60,081 bases of DNA. Origin: Methylobacterium sp. NEAU K. Its GTDB lineage: Bacteria; Pseudomonadota; Alphaproteobacteria; Rhizobiales; Beijerinckiaceae. Location of the stretch: the NCBI RefSeq assembly GCF_030700285.1, contig NZ_JAUYZJ010000033.1, positions 1 to 60,081 of the forward strand. Reading direction: 5' to 3'. The notes under the pieces are model-generated. The model did not search any database. It saw nothing but the letters and a program-made list of their open reading frames with translations, and had not been told where the DNA came from. Positions 31,939 to 40,081 of the stretch are shown here, in pieces (the first letter of the stretch is position 1; every line of letters begins with the position of its first letter). Made by a program: the position numbers and the translations under genes.

Positions 31939-31954
31939 GGTTTCACGTGAAACA
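31939..31954. promoter_or_regulatory. parS site (15 of 16 match)
   Basis: GGTTTCACGTGAAACA differs from the consensus TGTTTCACGTGAAACA only at the first base. It lies in the short intergenic space before mnmE, 9 kb from the site in rsmG. Confidence 0.85.
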
Positions 31955-31990
31955 TCCAGGAGCCCCCTGGCGACCGACCTCCGGGCGCAC

Positions 31991-33334
31991 ATGACGAGCC
32001 ACGGCAGCATGACCGAGACCGCTACCCTCTTCGCCCCCGCCAGCGGCTTCGGTCGCGCGGCCGTTGCGGTGATCCGCGTGAGCGGCCCGGCCGCCGCCGA
32101 CGCGCTCGTCGCCCTGAGCGGCGCCCTGCCGCCACCCCGCCGCCTGTCCCTTCGGACCCTGCGGGATCCCGCAGACGGCACATTGCTCGACCGGGCCCTG
32201 GTCGCGTGGTTTCCCGGCCCGGACACCTACAGCGGCGAGGACATGGCGGAGTTGCACCTGCATGGCGGGACGGCGGTGCGGATGGGCGTGCTGGCGGCCC
32301 TGGCCCGGCTTCCGGGATGCCGAGCTGCCGGTCCCGGTGCGTTCACCCGCCAGGCGGTGCTCAACGGCCGCATGGACCTTGCCGAGGCCGAAGCGGTGGC
32401 TGACCTGATCGACGCCGAAACGGAGGGGCAGCGCCGGCAGGCCCTGCGCCAGCTCGACGGGGCGCTCAGCCGGCAGGTCGCGGCGTGGCGCCTGGAAGCC
32501 ATTGACTGTCTGGCCGCCGCCGAGGCCGCCCTCGACTTTGCCGACGAGGGCGATGTGGACGATGCCGGCCTCGACGCCGCCCTGTTCGGCCGCGCCGCGT
32601 CCCTGCGCCAGGAGATCGCCGCCGCCCTCCATGACGGCCGCCGGGGCGAGCGCCTGCGCGAAGGCTTTACGGTGGTGCTGGCGGGCGCCCCGAACGCCGG
32701 CAAGTCGACCTTGCTGAACGCGCTGAGTCGGCGGGACGTGGCCATCGTCTCGGAGGTGCCCGGCACCACGCGGGACGCCATCGAGGTCCGCCTCGACCTC
32801 GGAGGCCTGCCGGTCCTTCTGGTCGACACTGCGGGACTGCGTGACACCGCCGAACCGGTGGAGGCCGAGGGTATCCTGCGCAGCCGGGCCCGCATCGGCG
32901 CGGCGGACCTCGTGCTCACCCTGATCCCCCCGGGTGGAGACGCGCCCGATCTCGGCAGCCCGGGGATCCGAACCCTCCGGGTGCTTACAAAGGCCGATCT
33001 ATTGGCCGACGCATCACGATCCGTCCCGCCCCATGCCCTCGCCGTCTCGGCCCGGACGGGGGCCGGCCTGGAGGCGCTCCTCGACGCGATCCAGGGCGAG
33101 GCGGAGGCCGGATTCGGCGCAGGCGATGCGCTGGTCACCCGGGCTCGCCACCGGGCAGCCCTGGAGGCTTGCGTCGCCCACCTCGACCGCCTGCTCGCGG
33201 GGGTGGGCGGAATGCCGGAACTCGTCGCGGAAGACCTGCGGCTCGCCGTCCGGGCCCTGGGCGAGGTCGGGGGTCATGTCGGCATCGAAGATGTCCTCGA
33301 CCGTCTGTTTTCGGGATTTTGCATCGGAAAGTAA
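31991..33334 (+). CDS. mnmE: tRNA modification GTPase MnmE (TrmE)
   Basis: MnmE is the GTPase partner of MnmG in wobble-uridine modification. The 447-residue product has the N-terminal folate-binding domain (LFAPASGFGRAAVAVIRVSG, YSGEDMAELHLHGG), a helical domain with an inserted G domain (G1 GAPNAGKST, G2 EVPGTTRDAI, G3 DTAGLRDT, G4 TKAD) and the C-terminal FCIGK that is characteristic of the family. The start is ATG 31991 or 32009. A parS site lies just upstream. Confidence 0.97.
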   Translation: MTSHGSMTETATLFAPASGFGRAAVAVIRVSGPAAADALVALSGALPPPRRLSLRTLRDPADGTLLDRALVAWFPGPDTYSGEDMAELHLHGGTAVRMGVLAALARLPGCRAAGPGAFTRQAVLNGRMDLAEAEAVADLIDAETEGQRRQALRQLDGALSRQVAAWRLEAIDCLAAAEAALDFADEGDVDDAGLDAALFGRAASLRQEIAAALHDGRRGERLREGFTVVLAGAPNAGKSTLLNALSRRDVAIVSEVPGTTRDAIEVRLDLGGLPVLLVDTAGLRDTAEPVEAEGILRSRARIGAADLVLTLIPPGGDAPDLGSPGIRTLRVLTKADLLADASRSVPPHALAVSARTGAGLEALLDAIQGEAEAGFGAGDALVTRARHRAALEACVAHLDRLLAGVGGMPELVAEDLRLAVRALGEVGGHVGIEDVLDRLFSGFCIGK

Positions 33335-33385
33335 TTTGAATAGCCGGCAATACAGAGGCTTGCCGCTCCGGACTGTCGGGAGCTC

Positions 33386-33907
33386 CTATCGCGGAATCCG
33401 AAGGATCCGCGGTCGCCAGATCGCCAGCACGACGTTGGCCGCCGCCACGGCAAGCAGCACCCAGAGCGTGCCGCGCTCGGCCCCGAGCGAGGCGGCGAGC
33501 GTCCCGGGATCAACCCGGCCAGCGAGCGCCCGGGCGCTCTGTTCGGCCTCCTGCCGCATCGGCCCCTGCACGTAGACGAGCCCGCCCTCGAACATCAGGA
33601 CGCCGGTGGCGAGCTTCAGCCACGCCCAGCCTGCGCCCAAGAAGGCGCGGTTCACCGCCATCGCCAGCAGGCCCGACATCAGGGTCAACGCCAGGGAAGG
33701 AAGGAAGACCCAGGTGGCGACGGCGCCCATGCCGCCCCGCAGCGCGGCGTATTCCGGCAGGGCGGCAGGCCCAGGGCTGACGCCCAGCATGACGACAAGG
33801 GACGCCATCGCCCCCAGCATTCCGGCGGCCCCCATCGTGTGGAGGAATTTCAGCAGGCGTCGCACGGCGTCTCGGCCACCAGCACTGTCGGTCCAGCCAT
33901 AGCGCAA
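33386..33907 (-). CDS. Four-helix membrane protein (DUF2269-like)
   Basis: The 173-residue product has four predicted membrane segments: GAAGMLGAMASLVVMLG, TWVFLPSLALTLMSGLLAM, WLKLATGVLMFEGGLVYV, and LWVLLAVAAANVVLAIW. LLKFLHTMGAAGMLG near the N-terminus resembles the LKFLHxLGA opening of the DUF2269 family. The function is unknown. It converges on mnmE with a short gap and lies 50 bases downstream of the ABC-F gene's stop in the opposite reading order. Confidence 0.7.
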   Translation of the reverse strand: MRYGWTDSAGGRDAVRRLLKFLHTMGAAGMLGAMASLVVMLGVSPGPAALPEYAALRGGMGAVATWVFLPSLALTLMSGLLAMAVNRAFLGAGWAWLKLATGVLMFEGGLVYVQGPMRQEAEQSARALAGRVDPGTLAASLGAERGTLWVLLAVAAANVVLAIWRPRILRIPR

Positions 33908-33956
33908 ACCGCCCGGCCCGCGTAACCGGCCGCATGGTCGCGGCGCAGGCCGCCCG

Positions 33957-35579
33957 TCAGCTCCGCAAGCCGGGTGCCTCCTGGCCGGTGCGGGCCACGT
34001 ACTCGGTGTAGCCGCCGCCGTATTGGTGGACGCCCTCCGGCGTGATTTCGAGCACCCGGTTGGACAGGGCCGCTAGGAAATGCCGGTCGTGGGAGACGAA
34101 CAGCATCGTGCCTTCGTAAGCGCCGAGCGCCGCGATCAACATCTCCTTGGTGCCCATGTCGAGGTGGTTGGTCGGCTCATCGAGCACCAGGAAGTTTGGC
34201 GGGTCGTAGAGCATCAGGGCCATCACCAGCCGCGCCTTCTCGCCCCCCGAGAGCACCCGGCAGCGCTTCTCGACATCGTCGCCCGAGAAGCCGAAGCAGC
34301 CGGCCAGCGCCCGGAGCGAGCCCTGCCCGGCCTGCGGGAAGGCATCCTCCAGGGACTGGAACACGGTGCGGTCACCGTCCAGCAGGTCCATGGCGTGCTG
34401 GGCGAAGTAGCCGAGCTTGACGCTGCCGCCCACAGTGACCGAGCCGTCGTCCGGCTCGGTCGTACCGGTCACGAGCTTCAGGAGCGTCGACTTGCCGGCG
34501 CCGTTGATCCCCATCACGCACCAGCGCTCCTTGCGCCGCACCGAGAAGTCGAGCCCCTCGTAGATGCTGCGGCTGCCGTAGCGCTTGTGGACGTTCCTCA
34601 TCATCACGACGTCGTCGCCCGAGCGCGGCGCCGGCTGGAACTCGAAGGCCACCGATTGCCGCCGCCGGGGCGGCTCCACGCGCTCGATCTTGTCGAGCTT
34701 CTTCACCCGGCTCTGCACCTGGGCGGCGTGGGAGGCCCGCGCCTTGAACCGCTCGATGAACGCGATCTCCTTGGCGAGCATCGCCTGCTGGCGGTCGAAC
34801 TGCGCCTGGGCTTGCGCCTCGTTCAGCTTCCGCTGGCCCTCGTAGAAGGCGTAGTCGCCCGAATAGGTGGTGAGCGCGCCGCCGTCGATCTCGATCACCT
34901 TGGTGACGATGCGGTTCATGAACTCGCGGTCGTGCGAGGTCATCAGCAGGGCGCCGTCATAGGCCTTCAGGAACGATTCGAGCCAGATCAGGCTCTCCAG
35001 GTCGAGGTGGTTGGAGGGCTCGTCGAGCAGCATCACGTCCGGGCGCATCAGGAGGATCCGGGCCAGCGCCACGCGCATCTTCCAGCCCCCCGACAGGGCG
35101 CCGACATCCCCGTCCATCATCTCCTGGCTGAAGCTGAGGCCGTCGAGCACCTCCCGCGCCCGGCCCTCCAGGGCGTAGCCGTCGAGCTCCTCGAACCGGG
35201 CCTGGACCTCGCCGTAGCGCTCCACCAGGGCATCCATCTCGTCCGCCCGGTCCGGGTCGGCCAGCGCCGCGCCGAGCTCGGCGAGTTCGGCCGCCACCGT
35301 GCTCACCGGCCCGGCGCCATCCATCACCTCGGTGACGGTGCTGCGCCCGGACATCTCGCCGACATCCTGGCTGAAATACCCGATGGTGATGCCCCGGTCG
35401 GCCGCGACATGGCCCTCGTCGGGCTGCTCCTGGCCGATGATCATGCGGAACAGGGTCGTCTTGCCCGCCCCGTTCGGCCCCACGAGCCCGACCTTCTCGC
35501 CCCGCTGGAGGGCAGCCGAGGCCTCGATGAAGACGAGCTGCCGCCCGTTCTGTTTGGTGATCTTGTCCAGGCGTATCAT
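33957..35579 (-). CDS. ABC-F family ATPase (ribosome-associated)
   Basis: ABC-F proteins have two ATPase domains and no membrane part; they act on the ribosome in translation control or antibiotic protection. The 540-residue product has Walker A motifs GPNGAGKTT and GINGAGKST, signatures LSGGWKMR and LSGGEKAR, and Walker B DEPSNHLD and DEPTNHLD. The inter-domain linker (residues about 240-315) is charged and helical. The overall layout resembles the YbiT/Ettl group more than EttA, since no arm domain is obvious. It starts at ATG 35579. Confidence 0.93.
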   Translation of the reverse strand: MIRLDKITKQNGRQLVFIEASAALQRGEKVGLVGPNGAGKTTLFRMIIGQEQPDEGHVAADRGITIGYFSQDVGEMSGRSTVTEVMDGAGPVSTVAAELAELGAALADPDRADEMDALVERYGEVQARFEELDGYALEGRAREVLDGLSFSQEMMDGDVGALSGGWKMRVALARILLMRPDVMLLDEPSNHLDLESLIWLESFLKAYDGALLMTSHDREFMNRIVTKVIEIDGGALTTYSGDYAFYEGQRKLNEAQAQAQFDRQQAMLAKEIAFIERFKARASHAAQVQSRVKKLDKIERVEPPRRRQSVAFEFQPAPRSGDDVVMMRNVHKRYGSRSIYEGLDFSVRRKERWCVMGINGAGKSTLLKLVTGTTEPDDGSVTVGGSVKLGYFAQHAMDLLDGDRTVFQSLEDAFPQAGQGSLRALAGCFGFSGDDVEKRCRVLSGGEKARLVMALMLYDPPNFLVLDEPTNHLDMGTKEMLIAALGAYEGTMLFVSHDRHFLAALSNRVLEITPEGVHQYGGGYTEYVARTGQEAPGLRS

Positions 35580-35739
35580 GAGGAGTGGGCGCGTATCCGG
35601 GGAGGTCTCGGGGGCGCTTACGGCATGGATCGAGACGGCGCAAAGACGGAACCCGGGGTCGCGGGGCGGACTTGCGCCTCACGCAACCGTGGTCGGGCGT
35701 CGGGAGCCAAGCCCAGGCTGGGCCGTTGCCCCGCGCAAC

Positions 35740-36012
35740 ATGAGGAACGCGATGCTGTTCGCTTGGTGGAAGACGAGCCTGGACATGGCCATGCTCGGGC
35801 TGGAGGCGCAGGAGGTGATCGCCCAGCGGATGGCGATGTTCGCGCTCGGCGGCCCGGCCGCGCAGGTGGAAGCGCAGCTCATGGTGACGGAGAAGATCAT
35901 GGCGGCCAGCGAGACGGCGCTGATGGTCGCCGCGGGCGCCTCGAACGGCAAGGTGATCCGCAATTACCGGCGCAAGGTCCGGGCCAACGCGCTGCGGCTG
36001 AGCAAGGGCTGA
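35740..36012 (+). CDS. Small helical protein of unknown function
   Basis: The product has 86-90 residues, mostly amphipathic helix (SLDMAMLGLEAQEVIAQR, VEAQLMVTEKIMAASETA), with a basic C-terminus (NYRRKVRANALRLSKG). Met and Ala are frequent, as in phasin-like granule proteins, but I cannot assign a family. The second ATG at 35752 has GAGGAA at the right distance and is the more likely start. It diverges from the ABC-F gene. Confidence 0.65.
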   Translation: MRNAMLFAWWKTSLDMAMLGLEAQEVIAQRMAMFALGGPAAQVEAQLMVTEKIMAASETALMVAAGASNGKVIRNYRRKVRANALRLSKG

Positions 36013-36619
36013 GGTGCAGGCTCGGCACCACCGGCCGCACCAGAAGCGCCCTGCCAGGCCGCCGCATTAGTCTCTGCTCGGCCCGAGAGTCTGGATTTGA
36101 TCAGCACCAGAAGGCGAGGGGTACGGCCGAGGCGTCGTTGCGGCGGTCGCTTGTTGTAGCAGGTTGCGATGCGGCGGAAGTCTTTCAGAGGGACGAAGGC
36201 GGCTTCAACGCGCCAAGGCTCGCGGTAGCGGCGCCCGCTTTTGGCGGTCTGGGCCGGCCTGGTTCACCGGCATGAACGGCTCGATCACCGCCCACTGCTC
36301 ATCCGAGCGCCAAAACAGCTCCATCCTCGCTGCCGCCGTGCTGCAATGACGGCCCTGACTCGCAAAACCATAGCCCTCGCGACAACTTGATGCGGCTCAG
36401 ACCCTTACATGCGCTTTGGCTACGCCCGGGTATCCCCCTCGGCCAGAAGCCCGCCTTTCAGCTCTCGGCACCGCGAGAGGCCGATGCGAGCGCATTATCA
36501 CCGAGAAGTCCTCTGGAGACCGACGGAGTAGAACCTCTGGAGCGGGTGTAACCATCGACGCGATGGCGTCGAAAGCTTGGTCGGTGCCTTCCAAGGCACA
36601 GCAGAGGAGGAAAACTCAC
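36013..36619. other. Intergenic stretch with transposase remnant
   Basis: About 600 bases lie between the helical protein and the MxKDx gene. The middle carries the IS5 fragments. The 3' part (36360-36619) probably holds the MxKDx promoter; no other gene is visible. Confidence 0.5.
36080..36349 (-). mobile_element. IS5-family transposase remnant (N- and C-terminal pieces joined)
   Basis: On the minus strand from ATG 36324 the frame reads MELFWRSDEQWAVIEPFMP, the typical opening of IS5 transposases. After about 35 residues another frame reads EAAFVPLKDFRRIATCYNKR, which resembles the C-terminal LKDFRRIATRYDK of the same family. The catalytic DDE core between them (normally about 180 residues) is missing, so this is a deletion relic. 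I did not find clear terminal inverted repeats. Confidence 0.65.
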
Positions 36620-36919
36620 ATGCGCTTCTCGTTCAGCGTCGCCGCCGCACTCATTGCCTCTACGGTCGTCATGGCTCCTGCCTACGCGGCTGAGTCGATG
36701 AGCAAGGACGTCATGCACAAGGACTCGATGGGCACCGACGTCATGCACAAGGATCCGATGAAGAAGGATGCCATGGGCAAGGATGCCATGGGCAAGGACG
36801 CCATGGGCAAGGACGCCATGGGCAAGGACGCCATGGGCAAGGACGCCATGGGCAAGGACGCCATGGGCAAGGACGCCATGGGCAAGGACGCCATGGGCAA
36901 GGACGCCATGAAAAAGTAA
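36620..36919 (+). CDS. Pentapeptide MxKDx repeat protein, secreted
   Basis: The 99-residue product has a signal peptide (VAAALIASTVVMAPAYA) and then a chain of five-residue units. There are degenerate ones first (MSKDV, MHKDS, MGTDV, MHKDP, MKKDA), then nine identical MGKDA units, ending MKK. The start ATG 36620 follows GAGGAGG. The family is known as pentapeptide MXKDX repeat proteins and has no established function; the regular Met and Lys-Asp spacing suggests metal or surface binding. It is flanked on both sides by transposase relics. Confidence 0.88.
   Translation: MRFSFSVAAALIASTVVMAPAYAAESMSKDVMHKDSMGTDVMHKDPMKKDAMGKDAMGKDAMGKDAMGKDAMGKDAMGKDAMGKDAMGKDAMGKDAMKK
36773..36907 (+). repeat. 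Nine tandem copies of a 15-base unit
   Basis: The unit ATGGGCAAGGACGCC is repeated nine times head to tail inside the MxKDx gene. Only the first copy differs, by GAT for GAC. Near-identity at synonymous positions shows recent expansion or ongoing homogenisation. Confidence 0.95.
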
Positions 36920-36939
36920 GGCCGCCATGATGCGCCGGT

Positions 36940-37016
36940 GGGTAGCCGTCGCCGGCTACCCGTCCAACAGTCCCCGCCCGGACGTGCGGGATTGAACCGC
37001 CCCGGGCTTCCCGGGG
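36940..37016 (+). terminator. Two hairpins downstream of the MxKDx gene
   Basis: GGGTAGCCG (36940-36948) pairs with CGGCTACCC (36953-36961) around TCGC. CCCCGGG (37000-37006) pairs with CCCGGGG (37010-37016) around CTT and is followed within 10 bases by a T/G-rich tract (GTTTGGTTTGGG). The second is the better terminator. Confidence 0.55.
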
Positions 37017-37164
37017 GGCCGTTTGGTTTGGGTCACGCGGTCAAGGGTTGCACGTCGATCCGGGCATGGTCGAGCGCCTCGGCCTCGGCGGGGGGCGCGT
37101 TGCCGAACGGTTCGCGTAGCCGGCGTCTTCTGAACCAGTGACACATCCGGGGTGGCGTACGCGA

Positions 37165-37275
37165 CGGCCTCGAAGCTCCGCCATGGCGGAATACGCCGAC
37201 GCCGCCCTCAGGAGCTCGTGGGCTTGGCGGACCTCGCGCTCCAGGTCCTTGATCCCGGCGCGGTTCCTTCATCCG
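37165..37275 (-). mobile_element. IS3-family OrfA fragment
   Basis: One minus-strand frame encodes NRAGIKDLEREVRQAHELL and continues RAASAYSAMAELRGRR. This corresponds to the leucine zipper and C-terminal end of IS3 OrfA proteins, which read IKxLERENRELRQANEILRKASAYFAQAEL. The helix-turn-helix part and OrfB are absent. Confidence 0.6.
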
Positions 37276-37324
37276 CGCCGGCCCCATTGGCGGCGCGCCC
37301 GCGGGCACCCGGCGAGCCGGTCCC

Positions 37325-37425
37325 GGGACACGGCCGGCACGATGCGGGCGCCCTCAAAATACCGGCTCTTGAAGTCGCCGCGGGCCTGCCGCTCCAGCTT
37401 GACGGCGAGCGTGCGGAGGATCATG
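37325..37425 (-). mobile_element. IS6-family transposase N-terminal fragment (tentative)
   Basis: A minus-strand frame encodes MILRTLAVKLERQARGDFKS then RYFEGARIVPAVSRD. The end resembles the DFKGRHFEGEIILxAVRWY opening of IS6/IS26 transposases. Only this opening is left. Confidence is moderate because the match covers about 20 residues. Confidence 0.4.
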
Positions 37426-37587
37426 GGCCGCCTGCGGAGCGGCAAGCCGGACGGGTATGGCCAACGACGCGTTGCCGTTTGCGATAGGCCCGCGACACCA
37501 GCGTGCCTATGCCGCGGATCGCGCGATGGACATAGACGATCCCGGGGGCGCCATGATCGTCACCTATTTTGCTGACCATAGCCTGCC

Positions 37588-37890
37588 ATGAATCGCCTTT
37601 CTCCGACCCTCGCGATCCTCCTCATGCTGACCGCGTCCACAGGCACACATGCCCAGGTTCGCACACCCACGCGAACCTCCACGTGTGCGGCGCTGAAGGC
37701 ATTCGTGGCTCAAGCGGGCAAAGCGGTGCTTGCATCGAGTGAACGCGAATACGAGATGGTCTATCGAGACGGCGGCGCCTGCCAGCAGGACCAGACCAGT
37801 GCGCCCGCCTATGAGCCGACGTCCGATGTACCGGCGTGCTTCGTCGGCTGGCGCTGTAAGCAGCGGAACAGTGACAGCGGTGTAAATTAG
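37588..37890 (+). CDS. Small secreted cysteine-containing protein of unknown function
   Basis: The 100-residue product has a signal peptide (LAILLMLTASTGTHAQ) and a mature part with four cysteines (STCAALKAF, GGACQQD, VPACFVGWRCK), which probably form two disulfides in the periplasm. I cannot name the family; similar short four-cysteine proteins occur at 51099-51401. The start ATG 37588 lies 160 bases past the transposase relics. Confidence 0.65.
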   Translation: MNRLSPTLAILLMLTASTGTHAQVRTPTRTSTCAALKAFVAQAGKAVLASSEREYEMVYRDGGACQQDQTSAPAYEPTSDVPACFVGWRCKQRNSDSGVN

Positions 37891-38253
37891 CGTCCCGGAC
37901 CAAGCGCGTCTGAGGCGAGGGGTCTTGCCGCTCGTGCCTGAGGATGCCGCAAGGGTATGCCCGCGACCGCTTCGGATTCCGAGGATTCCGGTGAGAATCC
38001 TCAGGTGGGCGAACCTCCTGCGACCGCTCTCGGCATTAGGAATCCGAGAGCACCATCGCCCCCGGTCAGGTCGGGCACCGCTGCGGCGCCATGCGAATGG
38101 TAGGGGCGAGCCGTCCCAACCCGTATCGGGCAGGGCGCCTTTGGCCGCATGGCCTGCCGGCCCCCCGAAGTTCCCACGGAACAGTCGGCCAAGAGACTCG
38201 GTTTGGGCTTTAGGCACGTCACGTTGGCGTGCCGGAGACGACTAGGACATCTG
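37891..38253. other. Upstream region of the cold-shock gene
   Basis: About 360 bases without a gene. GAGGATTC (37981-37988) pairs with GAATCCTC (37995-38002) and CTCTCGG (38027-38033) with CCGAGAG (38044-38050). The first may end the secreted-protein transcript. The remainder may be a long cold-shock leader, but I cannot place the promoter. Confidence 0.4.
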
Positions 38254-38463
38254 ATGGCGACTGGCACCGTGAAGTGGTTCAACGAGACCAAGGGATACGG
38301 CTTCATCCAGCCCGATGACGGCGGCAAGGACGTATTCGTCCACATCTCGGCCGTCGAGCGCGCTGGGATGCGCAACCTGATCGAGGGGCAGAAGATCTCC
38401 TACGACGTCGAGAATGACCGTCGTAGCGGCAAGGAGAGCGCCGGCAATCTGCAGGCGGCCTGA
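38254..38463 (+). CDS. cspA: Cold-shock protein (CspA family)
   Basis: The 69-residue product is a single cold-shock OB fold that binds single-stranded RNA and DNA. RNP1 is KGYGFIQPD, RNP2 is VFVHISAVERAG, and the opening MATGTVKWFNETKGYGF is canonical. It ends NLQAA. Symbol cspA denotes the family; the paralogue number cannot be told. Confidence 0.95.
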   Translation: MATGTVKWFNETKGYGFIQPDDGGKDVFVHISAVERAGMRNLIEGQKISYDVENDRRSGKESAGNLQAA

Positions 38464-39047
38464 GCCCTCCTGTTCTGAGACCTCGGCAGCAGGTGTGGCC
38501 GGTCGCCGACTTGACCAGGCGGCCGCATCACGCATCCCGAGCCGCGTCGCGTATCGGCTCGACCGCCGGTGAAATCGACGACCTCCCCCGCCAGCCCGCG
38601 ATCGAATCGGGCGGCGGGGCCCATCTGCTGCGGCCGGTGGGCAACCCGCTTCCGGCCGCTTAGCCGCCTTCACAGGCCCGCCGTAACTCGCCGGCATGTC
38701 ATCCGGCCTCGCCCCTGTTCTGCGTCCGAACCGGTCGCGCTCTGGCACGGCTCCATCGAGGCCATCTCCCCGCTCACGCCCAGCGATTCCCGCGCGCTCG
38801 GCGACCTGTGTGGCCGTGACCGGTTCCGGTCGCAGAGGGAGGCCAGGATCCGGCCCCGGGCCTCCTTGCGCGGACGCGCGCCTCGGGGTGCCACTGCCGG
38901 AACAGCGTTCCGCCGATCACCGTTGCGAAGCCAAAGAGCACGACAATGCCGACAACATGGCCCGGGCTGTCACGCATGGCGATGGAGCTGCTGCCCCCGC
39001 ATGGGCCCGTCTAAGATGCCGGGCCGCAGGGCCTTTGCGGGCGCCCC
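38464..39047. other. Mostly non-coding stretch after the cold-shock gene
   Basis: About 580 bases. The only candidate is a minus-strand frame at 38774-38977 (67 residues) that starts MRDSPGHVVGIVVLFGFATV, one possible membrane helix, but it lacks a good ribosome binding site and its second half looks random. I do not call it a gene. Confidence 0.4.
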
Positions 39048-39335
39048 TCAACGCCACCGCTCCTTCATGCAGGCCAGCACGTAGACCGTCCGCATGCACC
39101 GCTCTCGATCGGCCTGCGAATGCGCATGTTCCATGCAGGCATTCATTCCCGAGGAGAGCAGCCCGCGATCAACATCTTTCGCGGCGGCACACGTGAAGAT
39201 GGGTTGAAACCCCTCAAAGGTGCTCACCTGCCAAAATATGAGGACGAAGGACAGCAGGCAGAACGCAGAGACCATCACTTTGCTGTCATAGAACCAGTGC
39301 CTGCGTTCGGTCGTGGCGCCGCGCACTTCGCTCAC
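39048..39335 (-). CDS. Small single-helix membrane protein of unknown function
   Basis: The 95-residue product has one transmembrane helix (MVSAFCLLSFVLIFWQV) after a basic N-terminus and a C-terminal part with four cysteines (IFTCAAAK, MNACMEHAH, RERCMRTVYVLACMKERW). The cysteines suggest a periplasmic disulfide domain. The GTG at 39335 overlaps by four bases (GTGA) the stop of the shifted frame upstream, so the two genes were translationally coupled. No family is recognised. Confidence 0.6.
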   Translation of the reverse strand: MSEVRGATTERRHWFYDSKVMVSAFCLLSFVLIFWQVSTFEGFQPIFTCAAAKDVDRGLLSSGMNACMEHAHSQADRERCMRTVYVLACMKERWR

Positions 39336-39588
39336 CCCTTCACCGGATGCGCCAGCAGGATCGCGGTGCGGACCCTGTTGGGCTTGTCGGCATCACGATC
39401 GGCGAGGAGCGCGTCCCGGGAGGCCTTGTGCCCGGCGATCGCTCCGGCCGAGCGAGGGTCCAGGCATTCGCCAGCGTATAGGCTTCGGTCGCGAGATGCG
39501 TCAGCACCGTGCCGACCGCCGCGTTGATCTCGCCGTCCGTGACCGCGACGGCGTTGCGAAGGTCAGAAACAATTGTGTTCGAGGTCAT
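39332..39588 (-). pseudogene. Small gene with a single-base frameshift
   Basis: From ATG 39588 the frame reads MTSNTIVSDLRNAVAVTDGE and on to EAYTLANAWTLAR. It then turns arginine-rich. Near 39450 a one-base shift moves to a frame reading AGAIAGHKASRDALLADRDA and DKPNRVRTAILLAHPVKG, which stops at 39332-39334 exactly on the GTG of the next gene. The good coding character on both sides and the GTGA junction suggest one gene of about 86 residues broken by a deletion. A sequencing error is an alternative. The family is unknown. Confidence 0.5.
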
Positions 39589-40081
39589 CCCCCGCCCCTA
39601 TCGCGCCTGCCCGGAGCCGTCCACTGACCTGACCGGCCGGCTTTGTGGCCCTCCCTCGGGTTCACGGACAGCCCCGATACGCTCACGGCGACGGCCTGCG
39701 GCCGGGACAGCGCCTGCGAGCGTATCGGCCCAGCGCGGCCGAGATGGTTGCGCGCTTCGACAGCCATGCTCGCAGGTTATGGGGACGGGCGTCGGGGTCA
39801 ACTGGTCGGCGAGTCCCCCTGGCGATCGGCCGCGCCACGGGATCTGCGGAGGGGCTCCAGCGAAACCGCCGAGCGACACCGTCGACGGGGATCCGACTCA
39901 AATCAACGCCGTCGACCGCGTGGGCCATGCGAAGCTGATGAATCCGAGAGCAACCTGCGGGTGAACCTCCTAACCGGGACGGTCCCGGCTAGCGGCTTGC
40001 GTTTTCCGGGCGACCCGGTGATGAAGCATTTATTACCGGGCGGAACGCCGTTTTTCCACGGATAGCGGCGAGGAGATAAAT
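39589..40081. other. Intergenic stretch upstream of the kaiC-like operon
   Basis: About 490 bases with no convincing frame. A palindrome, CCGGGAC-G-GTCCCGG, lies at 39974-39988. The last 60 bases carry the ribosome binding site GAGGAG for the kaiC-like gene. No kaiB-like frame is present. Confidence 0.5.

Larger units (their letters stand above)
36920..37587. other. Intergenic stretch with hairpins and transposase relics
   Basis: About 670 bases without an intact gene follow the MxKDx gene. They contain two GC-rich hairpins and pieces of an IS3 orfA and an IS6 transposase, all on the minus strand. Confidence 0.5.

Noticed and set aside
34080..36275. A 731-codon plus-strand frame across the ABC-F gene
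   Set aside because: It is antisense to an intact ABC-F ATPase and contains no domain of its own.
36773..36907. Regular direct repeats, considered as a CRISPR array
   Set aside because: The units are 15 bases, head to tail without spacers, and in frame within a coding sequence.
38178..38203. An EcfG-type promoter (GGAAC-N17-GGTT) upstream of the cold-shock gene
   Set aside because: The -10 half differs from CGTT and GGAAC occurs often by chance; support is too weak to list.
37564..38217. A 217-codon minus-strand frame opposite the small secreted protein
   Set aside because: The plus frame has a signal peptide and paired cysteines; the minus frame is arginine-rich and lacks a ribosome binding site.
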